Shown here piece by piece: positions 6,885 to 12,466 of a stretch of 12,466 nucleotides of DNA. Positions within the stretch are counted from its first letter, which is position 1; every line of letters starts with the position of its first letter. Source of the DNA: Candidatus Methanoplasma reticulitermitis (lineage in GTDB: Archaea > Thermoplasmatota > Thermoplasmata > Methanomassiliicoccales > Methanomethylophilaceae). The notes beneath the pieces were generated by a model that was not told the DNA's origin, searched no databases, and saw only the letters and a program-made list of their open reading frames with translations. The stretch lies in NCBI GenBank assembly GCA_031287135.1, contig JAITTK010000023.1, positions 1 through 12,466 of the forward strand, read 5' to 3'. A program made the position numbers and the translations under genes.

Positions 6885-8666
6885 TCAGTCGCTTGCACGG
6901 GAGTTCTCTGGATCGCAGTCCCGCCCCTGCATCTCATACATCTCCAGGACCTCATTCACGGTGGTGCATTCCTCTGGACCCTTGTCGTCCCTGATGCGGC
7001 CGGTGAATCTCGGGAACCTCAGGCCAAGGCCGGCATCCTCCTTCACGATCCCGAGAGCGGCGGTGTGTATGGGACTGAGACTGATCTCCGCCGCCACGAC
7101 TTCCAGGACGATCGTGGGCAGGAACCAGACATCGGGCATCATCTGCGCATCCACCATATGCGGGCGGTCTTCGCTGATGTAACCGTCAAGTATGTCAGGC
7201 AGTTCGGCCAGGAACGCATCGTCGAAACCGGTACCCAATTTGCATACGGTGCAGTATTTTCTGGACTCTTCGTCGAACGCCGCCATCAGGAGCGCGCCGT
7301 ACTTACCGGCTCTTTTCCCTCTGCCGTGGAACGCACCTACGACAACGAGATCGAAGGAATCCGTCAGGGATTCCTCGTAGTCTTTCTTGTACTTGATCCA
7401 AAGGAAGCCCCTCGAACCCGCCCTGTATACGGATTCCGGTGCCAAGGATTTGGCCAATATCCCTTCACATTTCATGCCGAGCGCCCTGCCGAAGAAAGCC
7501 TCTCCTTCTTCGGCCGTCCCGATTATCTCCATGGCGGTCAGACCGACCTTGTCGGAGAGGTCGAACACCTCACTCAGCTTTGATCTCCTCTCCCCGAAGG
7601 GGAAAACGGTCATGTCTTCGTCGCCGGCGAGCAGGATGTCGAACATGAATATCTTGACGGGGTATTCCTCGACGGCTTTGTCCATCCCGTGTTTCTTCCT
7701 GCGGTGTGTCACGTTCTGGAAAGGCAGCATCCCCCCGGTCTTAGGGTCGACGGCCACGCACTCCCCTTCGATTATCGCCCTTTCCGCCTTGCATTGTTTC
7801 CTCAGTTCCTCGGCGATGTCCGGAAAATTCGATGTCATATCCTCAAGGCGTCTGGAATACAGTTTCACGGAACCCTTATCGATATGCGCCTGCACCCTTA
7901 TGCCGTCATATTTGAATTCCATGGCGCATTTCCCGCCCATACGGTCCAATATCATCGGTATGGAAGGCAGGCGTTCGGCAAGCATGACCTTTATGGGATT
8001 GTTCACAGTGACCTTCATCTCCCTGATACGGTCGACCCCGCCTGAAGCCAGGGTCTCCGCCACAAGGCCCAGGTCGCATGTTATGTTGAATGCCCTCTCT
8101 ATGTCCGGCCGGTCTCCCTTAGTACCGAACGCCTCCGACAGAGCATCCAATATGGTCATGGATCCCGCCCCCACCCTCATCCTCCCGGTGACTATGCGGC
8201 ACAGGTATCTCGCTTCGACCGGGTCGGAGTCTCTCAGTATCTGAGAGAAGTATTTCATCTTCCTGTCCTGCGAATCCCTGCCCTCAGCATTCTCGATCAG
8301 GGCGAGATTCTTAAGGACCCTGTCAAGTGTCAGCGGTTCCGAGAACAGTGACATCTGTCCCGCCCTCTTCTTTATCAGGACCTCGGCTATCTTTCCCGGG
8401 TCGCCCTCTCTCTTCCAGACTTCGTCCATGGCCTTACCAGTCGTCCCGGATATCGATGCCACGGCCCTCAGGACAAGTTTGTCGGCCATGCCGAGCTCCT
8501 GGGGATAGAAGTCCGGATGCAGTTTGCCCTGTGACAGATACACGATGTCCCTCAGGGATCCGGGTTCGAGCGTCTTGAAGAACTCCGAGAGGATGGAAGT
8601 CATCTCAAGACGGCTGCTTGTAACCTCCAGCCTGTCGAATACATCTGCGACATCGGCGAACAACAT
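6885..8666 (-). CDS. lig: ATP-dependent DNA ligase
   Basis: It seals nicks in DNA, including between Okazaki fragments, through an enzyme-adenylate intermediate. The 593-residue protein has the archaeal layout: an N-terminal DNA-binding domain (about 1-220), the adenylation domain with motif I FKYDGIRVQAH (251-261, nucleotidylated Lys252), motif III around IIEGECVAVD (298-307), motif IV CEGILAKS (400-407) and motif V WIKYKKDY (423-430), then an OB-fold domain to about 575. Residues 104-108 read QMSLF at the same place where the Pyrococcus ligase carries its short PCNA-binding box. The start at ATG 8666 is preceded by a modest AGGGGA about 7 bases upstream. It lies 26 bases downstream of the helicase stop and probably shares its transcript. 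Length and motifs are complete. Confidence 0.96.
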   Translation of the reverse strand: MLFADVADVFDRLEVTSSRLEMTSILSEFFKTLEPGSLRDIVYLSQGKLHPDFYPQELGMADKLVLRAVASISGTTGKAMDEVWKREGDPGKIAEVLIKKRAGQMSLFSEPLTLDRVLKNLALIENAEGRDSQDRKMKYFSQILRDSDPVEARYLCRIVTGRMRVGAGSMTILDALSEAFGTKGDRPDIERAFNITCDLGLVAETLASGGVDRIREMKVTVNNPIKVMLAERLPSIPMILDRMGGKCAMEFKYDGIRVQAHIDKGSVKLYSRRLEDMTSNFPDIAEELRKQCKAERAIIEGECVAVDPKTGGMLPFQNVTHRRKKHGMDKAVEEYPVKIFMFDILLAGDEDMTVFPFGERRSKLSEVFDLSDKVGLTAMEIIGTAEEGEAFFGRALGMKCEGILAKSLAPESVYRAGSRGFLWIKYKKDYEESLTDSFDLVVVGAFHGRGKRAGKYGALLMAAFDEESRKYCTVCKLGTGFDDAFLAELPDILDGYISEDRPHMVDAQMMPDVWFLPTIVLEVVAAEISLSPIHTAALGIVKEDAGLGLRFPRFTGRIRDDKGPEECTTVNEVLEMYEMQGRDCDPENSRASD

Positions 8667-8692
8667 TATGATTCCCCTATCACTTCGGCCTA

Positions 8693-10231
8693 TTAGAAAT
8701 CTCCCAGTTTCATCTGACCGTCCCCGGCGGACAGCAAAAGCTCCCTGTTGAGTTTCTCAAGCCTGGAGCGCATCTGATCCTCCTTCCTCTTGCTGGATTT
8801 CTCAAAGACCTCGTCCATGGTCCCTTTGGCAATGAGCACGTACACTTCGCCGTCGTTCTTCCTTCCGGTCCTTCCGCGCCTCTGTATGGTCCTTATCTCG
8901 GACGGCACCGGTTCGTAGAATATCACCGCGTTCGTGCTGGCGATATCGAGGCCCTCCTCTCCGACCGATGTAGCCACGATCACATTCCTGGTGCCGTTCC
9001 TGAATTCATCCAATATCCCTATCTGTTCCTTCTGTCTGAGGCCGCCTTTGGACTGTCCTATGAGTTTGCCGACCTTCGCACCGTCTATCGATGACAGTTT
9101 ATCTACAAGGATGTCGCAGGTATCGCGATACTGTGTGAAGACCATGACCTTGGCCGACCCGTCAGATTTTAGTATCTGGCTGACGAGGCTCATGAGCTTC
9201 GAGACTTTAGGGTGTTCCATCCTGCTGTTCAGGACAAAGTTCCAGACCTCCAGATATTCTTTTCTGGCGACCAGTTCCTTGCCCCCCTTGTTCCCTTTTT
9301 GCGCAAGCGCATCGGCGTTGAGTTTCATCAGATACGATCTCAGGGAACTCACCCCCTGTGTCTCGGCGAGGTTCACCGCGTGGAGTATCTTGATGCATAT
9401 GGCCTGCACGGTCAGGCCGCGATAGAGCACCGCGGACTTCTCTCCCCTTCTGAGTCTTTTCTGCAGTGATTCTCCGACCATCAGCATATGCGTGGTCGAA
9501 GGGGGCCAGTTCTCTCTTGTCAGCCTCAGGTGAGTCAATTCTTCGAAATAGTGGTCCAGCAATCCTTTCAGGATATCTATTATGTTCAGGAGTTCCCTGG
9601 GGATGTTGACTTCGATCGTTTTGATGTATGTATCGTGTATGTACGGGGCGACATCCGGGTCGTCCTCCGTCCTCACATCTATACGCACGAATCCGAGATT
9701 CCTGCAGACTTCCTCGACCTTCTTGATATCGCTTCCCGGCGAAGCCGTCAGGCCCACGGACCTATTGCCGTCGCAGTGCCGGGCCACCGTGACATAGGCG
9801 TAGTTCCCCGTGCCTCTGTGCGCCTCATCATATATCACCAATCCGAAGTCTTTCATGGTGTACATCCCGTTCTCAAGGTCGTTCGCCACGGACTGCGGGG
9901 TGGAGACGATCAGATCGCTCTCATTCACCATCCTCTTCCTCGTCTCGGGCTTCATCAGGCCGTTCATCACCCCGATCCTCGTGTCCAGCAGGAGTTCGGA
10001 AAAAACGGACGCATGCTGTTCCACAAGAGGTTTGGTCGGAGCCATGAGCATGACCTTCCCGCCCTCCTGCAACGTGACGGCGGTCAGATAAAGGGCGATT
10101 ATCGTTTTACCAAGGCCGGTGGGCAGCACGAGGAGGGTATCGGCCTTAAGGCAATCCTTTGCCAGGGCCATCTGATACTTCCTTTCCTCCACAGTATCCG
10201 GGATTATCCTTGGATGAGAGACATAGCCCAT
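8693..10231 (-). CDS. Hef/FANCM-type superfamily 2 helicase, without nuclease domain
   Basis: It is an ATP-driven DNA translocase or helicase of the archaeal Hef (FANCM/Mph1) family, which remodels stalled forks and branched DNA. Of 512 residues, RecA domain 1 holds Walker A LPTGLGKT (36-43), TPQ (111-113), the DEAH box (135-138) and TASPG (162-166). A helical Hef-type insertion spans about 200-330. RecA domain 2 holds FTQYRD (365-370), VGEEGLDIAS (423-432) and QRRGRTGR (450-457). The protein ends in QMKLGDF (506-512), a C-terminal PCNA-interacting box. Full Hef proteins continue into an XPF-type nuclease, which is absent here. The N-terminus SHPRIIPDTVEERKYQ matches the family start. The ATG at 10231 is chosen because a TATA box lies 27 bases upstream; a further in-frame ATG at 10243 would fall outside such a leaderless transcript. 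The stop is TAA. The ligase gene follows after 26 bases. Confidence 0.9.
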   Translation of the reverse strand: MGYVSHPRIIPDTVEERKYQMALAKDCLKADTLLVLPTGLGKTIIALYLTAVTLQEGGKVMLMAPTKPLVEQHASVFSELLLDTRIGVMNGLMKPETRKRMVNESDLIVSTPQSVANDLENGMYTMKDFGLVIYDEAHRGTGNYAYVTVARHCDGNRSVGLTASPGSDIKKVEEVCRNLGFVRIDVRTEDDPDVAPYIHDTYIKTIEVNIPRELLNIIDILKGLLDHYFEELTHLRLTRENWPPSTTHMLMVGESLQKRLRRGEKSAVLYRGLTVQAICIKILHAVNLAETQGVSSLRSYLMKLNADALAQKGNKGGKELVARKEYLEVWNFVLNSRMEHPKVSKLMSLVSQILKSDGSAKVMVFTQYRDTCDILVDKLSSIDGAKVGKLIGQSKGGLRQKEQIGILDEFRNGTRNVIVATSVGEEGLDIASTNAVIFYEPVPSEIRTIQRRGRTGRKNDGEVYVLIAKGTMDEVFEKSSKRKEDQMRSRLEKLNRELLLSAGDGQMKLGDF

Positions 10232-10254
10232 ACCGAACCACATTCAGAAAACAT

Positions 10255-10262
10255 GATAAAAA
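10255..10262 (-). promoter_or_regulatory. TATA box for the helicase-ligase operon
   Basis: The minus strand reads TTTTTATC, centred about 27 bases before the ATG at 10231, in the short gap behind the Fe-S protein gene. It suggests a leaderless start at 10231. The T run could also help end transcription of the upstream gene. Confidence 0.5.
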
Positions 10263-10290
10263 GTTGTTTGGGGGGTTACCGAAAGTGATT

Positions 10291-10617
10291 TTAGTGGCAA
10301 CCGCCGCCGCATGAGGAGCAACCGCTGAAGTTGGGGTCGCGTATGGTGAGGCCGGTTCCGAAATTGGGATCGTCGACGAACTCTATGACACAGCTCTCAA
10401 GTGCTTTCTTGGTGTCCTCATCGTAGTATATCTCAAAGCCGGAGGCACTGTTATCCACTATATCTCCCTCCGCGCCGCCTTTTTGGAAGGACATCCCGAA
10501 CTGGGGCCCGGAGCATGCAATCCCGGAAAGGTATATCTTGATACCGTGTCCGACCTTCTGGTTCTTCTCCAGAAGTTCTTCGATGAACTTCTCTGCATCA
10601 TGCGTAATCTGTACCAT
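10291..10617 (-). CDS. HesB/IscA-like A-type Fe-S carrier protein
   Basis: A-type proteins bind Fe-S clusters or iron and pass them to client proteins. The 108 residues follow the family plan: an N-terminal helix (DAEKFIEELLEKN), the strand IKIYLSGIACSG with the conserved cysteine at Cys35, FGMSF, a middle section FEIYYDEDTKKALE, and IEFVDDPNFGTGLTIRDPNF leading to the C-terminal cysteines. Bacterial IscA has Cys-x-Cys there; this protein has Cys100-x2-Cys103-x3-Cys107 followed by a final His, and an extra Cys76. The changed spacing suggests altered cluster or metal binding. It has its own promoter with a strong TATA box 32 bases before the ATG, so the leader would be only a few bases. The stop is TAA. 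It is probably cytosolic. The family call is good; the client is unknown. Confidence 0.82.
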   Translation of the reverse strand: MVQITHDAEKFIEELLEKNQKVGHGIKIYLSGIACSGPQFGMSFQKGGAEGDIVDNSASGFEIYYDEDTKKALESCVIEFVDDPNFGTGLTIRDPNFSGCSSCGGGCH

Positions 10618-10645
10618 AATGATCGACCGTAGATAGGTTACGGGG

Positions 10646-10654
10646 TATAAATAA
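10646..10654 (-). promoter_or_regulatory. TATA box for the HesB/IscA-like gene
   Basis: The minus strand reads TTATTTATA, centred about 32 bases before the ATG at 10617. That would place the transcription start about six bases ahead of the ATG. It is one of the clearest TATA boxes in the window. Confidence 0.6.
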
Positions 10655-10704
10655 CCGATTAAATCACCACATGCCGGGATGATTGACGCACATGCGAAGG
10701 GCCG

Positions 10705-11082
10705 TCAGTCGTTCCCGAACATCTCCGCGTACTCCCTGAACGCATACGACTGGGAACGCGTCATCGCCATGTATGATCCTATCATCAGGCTCTCGAGCAC
10801 CTCGTCCTTCGTGGCCCCGGCCTGTACCGCATGGTGCATCTGAACCCTTATACAATGCTGTCCTCCCACGGCGGCAGCCGCGGATACCGCGGCCAGATAT
10901 CTCGTCTTCCGGTCCAGTTCCCCCCTGCCCTCCATTATCGCCTTTCCGAGGTTCGCCGCGGGCACGAACATGTCCGGACGTTCGGACAGGACCTGATTGA
11001 CGACAGGTATGAAACCGAACTGTTTATCTATGGCAGCCAATATCTTATCGGCGATCTCGCGCTCTTCGGGGTCTTCTTGCAT
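10705..11082 (-). CDS. Carboxymuconolactone decarboxylase/AhpD-like protein
   Basis: This small all-helical protein of the carboxymuconolactone decarboxylase (CMD) superfamily has 125 residues. The core signature is HCIRVQMHHAVQAGATKDEVLESL (76-99), corresponding to the usual C-x-x-C-x3-H-x6-GAT-EE segment. Cys77 and His84 are in the expected places, but the second cysteine of CxxC is Val80. AhpD-type peroxide reductases need both cysteines, so a classical disulfide-cycling peroxidase role is unlikely; the reaction is unknown. The ATG at 11082 is chosen over an in-frame TTG at 11094 because a weak TATA-like AGTATGTTAA is centred about 28 bases upstream of 11082. The stop is TGA. It is divergent from the metallopeptidase gene and lies upstream of the Fe-S protein gene, which has its own promoter. 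Confidence 0.82.
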   Translation of the reverse strand: MQEDPEEREIADKILAAIDKQFGFIPVVNQVLSERPDMFVPAANLGKAIMEGRGELDRKTRYLAAVSAAAAVGGQHCIRVQMHHAVQAGATKDEVLESLMIGSYMAMTRSQSYAFREYAEMFGND

Positions 11083-11217
11083 ATACGGACCCAATCCCCG
11101 TCCGTGTTAACATACTTTTCAGTTCATGTTGAAATATAACTGTAATTTTCAGCTTTTAACTCCGATGCCGACAGCTCTGACACCATACGATGGATATATC
11201 GTTGGGAGAAAAATCAA
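11083..11217. promoter_or_regulatory. Divergent promoter region between the CMD-like and metallopeptidase-like genes
   Basis: This AT-rich gap must hold both promoters. On the plus strand 11132-11138 reads AAATATA, giving a start near 11160 and a leader of roughly 55 bases. A Shine-Dalgarno-like GGGAGA at 11204-11209 sits eight bases before the ATG at 11218. On the minus strand a weak AGTATGTTAA at 11107-11116 would serve the CMD-like gene. TTTCA at 11117-11121 and TGAAA at 11130-11134 form a short inverted repeat between the two promoters. Confidence 0.4.
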
Positions 11218-11895
11218 ATGGAAGCGGAAGAGGTCTTGAGGACCAAGTTCAGGGAGATTGGGAAAGAGTACGGATTCGATAAAGTGGAAGCGGAATTCGT
11301 CGCCTTCAAGGAATTCAAGGTCAGATGGCAGAGGAGCTACAAATGGGCGGACTTCAAGGTGTCCGACTACCTGGCGGACGCACCTCCCGAAGTGATAGGA
11401 GGATTATGCAATTCGCTGTTCTCGAAGATAACCGGGGACGAGGAAGGGTATTCGGAGGAGATGTGCAGATGGATGACGGCACCGGAATTCTCCGAGCACA
11501 AACAGCAGGTCTATCTGAAAAGGAGCAGGAACCTCACAAGGTCCGCGAAGGGGGAGGTAAGGGACCTGGAGTCGTCATACGACAGGCTTGCGGAGGCCGG
11601 GCTGGTGGAAAAGGACCCGGCGATACATCTTACCTGGACCCGGGAGTCCAATGTGAGGAAGGTGGGGCAGTGTTCCGTGCTCATGAAGGTGATATCGATA
11701 TCGAGTGTGCTGGATTCCGAGATGATACCGGAATTCGTCCTTGATTACTGCCTGTATCATGAGCTCTGCCACCTCATAATAGGCTTCGACCCGTCCGCCA
11801 AGAGGCACGGAGAGGAATTCTCGGAATTGGAAGCGAAATATCCCCGCAGAGACGAAGCGGGGGAGTGGCTGAAACAGCTGTCGATGTACCTTTGA
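11218..11895 (+). CDS. Zinc metallopeptidase-like protein (YgjP/SprT-like, HExxH)
   Basis: The 225-residue protein ends in a compact metallopeptidase-like domain: IHLTWTRESNVRKVGQCS (136-153), the strand and helix ISISSVLDSEMIPEFVLDYCLYHELCH (159-185), and KRHGEEFSELEAKYP (195-209). His181, Glu182 and His185 form the HExxH zinc site, and His197 is the likely third ligand. This order (W----RR-G-C, I-IS--L, HEL-H, then H---F) is that of the YgjP-like (DUF45) and SprT-like peptidase families. The N-terminal half contains a segment (VSDYLADAPPEVIGGLCNSLFSKI, 48-71) that resembles the helix preceding the active site, possibly an ancient duplication. No signal peptide or membrane segment is seen. 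The ATG is preceded by GGGAGA at good spacing. The substrate is unknown, and proteolytic activity is inferred from the motif only. Confidence 0.8.
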   Translation: MEAEEVLRTKFREIGKEYGFDKVEAEFVAFKEFKVRWQRSYKWADFKVSDYLADAPPEVIGGLCNSLFSKITGDEEGYSEEMCRWMTAPEFSEHKQQVYLKRSRNLTRSAKGEVRDLESSYDRLAEAGLVEKDPAIHLTWTRESNVRKVGQCSVLMKVISISSVLDSEMIPEFVLDYCLYHELCHLIIGFDPSAKRHGEEFSELEAKYPRRDEAGEWLKQLSMYL

Positions 11896-12183
11896 ACAGA
11901 ATTCACGGTGTTCATCAGGATACATCGGGGGCGGCCGGAACAGCAACGGCGATCGCGCATTGCGATCGATTTCCCATCCATAGAGATCTTCCGGCCGCGG
12001 GATCGGCCCTCGCACATCCGACCGTCACGCATGATACGGAACGTATCGGAATATGCCGTGGAAGAGAACACGGCGAAGGCCGGAAGGGACGGCGGCGTAT
12101 CCCCACGCCGTGACGACGTTCCGTCTCGGCGTTATCCCGGACACCACATCGATGCGAAAGAGACCGTACGGACGGGCACCGGT
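11896..12183. other. GC-rich gap with a chain of inverted repeats
   Basis: Between the metallopeptidase stop and the next likely start there are 288 bases without a convincing gene. Several hairpins follow one another: a nested pair at 11931-11998, GATAC/GTATC at 12033-12047, CCGTG/CACGG at 12056-12073, CGGCGT/ACGCCG at 12093-12110 and GACG/CGTC at 12112-12125. The plus-strand frame that continues from the metallopeptidase stop is open across the whole gap, but its product is very rich in arginine and histidine and looks non-coding. The region may be a structured RNA or a structured leader of the next gene; neither is shown. Confidence 0.35.
11931..11998. repeat. Nested inverted repeats
   Basis: The outer arms GCGGCCGGAA (11931-11940) and TTCCGGCCGC (11989-11998) are perfect 10-base complements. 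Within them CGATCGC (11950-11956) and GCGATCG (11962-11968) form a second perfect 7-base hairpin with a 5-base loop. There is no T tract after either, so this does not look like a simple terminator. Confidence 0.6.
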
Positions 12184-12466
12184 ATGAAAGAACCGAAGAA
12201 AGCCAAGCTCGTTAGGATGGGCGGTATGGACCAGAACCGGGCGGTGAAGGAATTATTGGATCATCCGCCCGATACGATCCTCAAGGCCCCTCCGAAGGTA
12301 TGGAAACCGGAACCGATAGAAACAGTACGCAAAGCCCAGAAATGGACAGCACCGCCTACTTCGGATGAACAGGCCGCCATGAACATGTACTCGATGGACC
12401 GCTATCAGCAGACCAACATAAGCCTTGAGCGCGAGATCGCATATGACAAACAGGTGGTTCAGGACA
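12184..12466 (+). CDS. Unrecognised protein, N-terminal part (runs off the window)
   Basis: From ATG 12184 the frame is open for 94 codons to the right edge. The product begins MKEPKKAKLVRMGGMDQNRA. It is hydrophilic, with a basic N-terminus, a proline- and tryptophan-containing middle (ILKAPPKVWKPEPIETVRKAQKW, about 32-54) and a Met/Gln/Tyr-rich helical part (about 62-85). I do not recognise a family, and there is no signal peptide or membrane segment. The start is uncertain: no clear Shine-Dalgarno sequence or TATA box precedes 12184, and the same frame is open back to 11896 with further candidates at ATG 12031 and ATG 12217. Composition changes at about 12184 from arginine-rich and repeat-laden to ordinary protein-like, which is why I favour that start. 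Confidence 0.5.
   Translation, partial: MKEPKKAKLVRMGGMDQNRAVKELLDHPPDTILKAPPKVWKPEPIETVRKAQKWTAPPTSDEQAAMNMYSMDRYQQTNISLEREIAYDKQVVQD

Noticed and set aside
6792..7583. A 263-codon open frame on the plus strand across the symporter promoter and the ligase gene.
   Set aside because: It lies opposite the ligase, whose catalytic motifs are complete, and its product is arginine- and histidine-rich with no family features. It is a shadow frame.
7387..8244. A 285-codon open frame on the plus strand inside the ligase gene.
   Set aside because: It is antisense to conserved ligase motifs. Its serine- and proline-rich product is typical of a reverse-strand shadow in GC-rich DNA.
11893..11895. TGA read as selenocysteine with the following hairpins as a SECIS element.
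   Set aside because: The domain is complete before the TGA, the continuation is not protein-like, and no SECIS-type motif is recognisable.
11931..11998. The nested hairpins as a transcription terminator for the metallopeptidase-like gene.
   Set aside because: No T tract follows, and archaeal termination depends mainly on T-rich stretches.
12076..12096. AGGCCGGAAGGGA resembles the GGAA-tetraloop helix 8 of SRP RNA.
   Set aside because: The required AGCAGC on the 3' side and the matching 5' strand are absent, and no long pairing of the RNA ends is visible.
1..12466. A CRISPR array, insertion sequence or phage region.
   Set aside because: No regularly spaced direct repeats, transposase, integrase or phage structural genes are visible.

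Overview
The window reads as an archaeal chromosome segment. The informational genes are of archaeal type: a DNA-directed RNA polymerase subunit L, an archaeal TruD, an ATP-dependent DNA ligase with a short PCNA-binding box, and a Hef/FANCM-type helicase. Several genes have a TATA box about 25-28 bases before the ATG, as expected for leaderless archaeal mRNAs, and the tRNA gene does not encode its CCA tail. All ten readable stop codons are TGA (8) or TAA (2); none is TAG. This fits a euryarchaeon, possibly a pyrrolysine-using lineage such as Methanomassiliicoccales, but the assignment is an inference from style and not from a marker gene.

Left edge (1-525): the end of a RelE/HigB-type toxin, an apparent N-terminal scrap of its HigA-type antitoxin, and directly against the scrap a tRNA-Gly(UCC) gene on the minus strand. 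This looks like a decayed toxin-antitoxin module beside a tRNA. From 526 to 3459 lies a 977-residue tetratricopeptide-repeat protein with an unrecognised C-terminal domain. It meets truD tail to tail with no gap.

Middle (3460-6884, minus strand): rpoL and truD form a two-gene operon with an ATGA stop/start overlap and a leaderless promoter. Upstream of them, and transcribed the same way, is a sodium-coupled alanine/glycine-type (AGCS) symporter. Its promoter is flanked by two copies of a short palindrome about four helical turns apart, which is a likely operator.

Genome maintenance block (6885-10231, minus): a Hef-like helicase without the nuclease half, followed after 26 bases by the ATP-dependent DNA ligase. 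Both carry candidate PCNA-interacting motifs, so the pair probably acts at the replication or repair clamp.

Right part (10291-12466): an A-type (HesB/IscA-like) Fe-S protein with an expanded C-terminal cysteine set and a carboxymuconolactone decarboxylase-like protein that lacks the second cysteine of CxxC, both on the minus strand; a divergent plus-strand zinc metallopeptidase-like gene (HELCH); a GC-rich gap full of small inverted repeats including a nested pair; and the start of an unrecognised gene running off the right edge.

I see no CRISPR array, insertion sequence, defence island or rRNA. The window is mostly housekeeping. The parts least explained are the toxin/tRNA junction, the C-terminal domain of the repeat protein, the AGCS operator and the hairpin-rich gap at 11896-12183.
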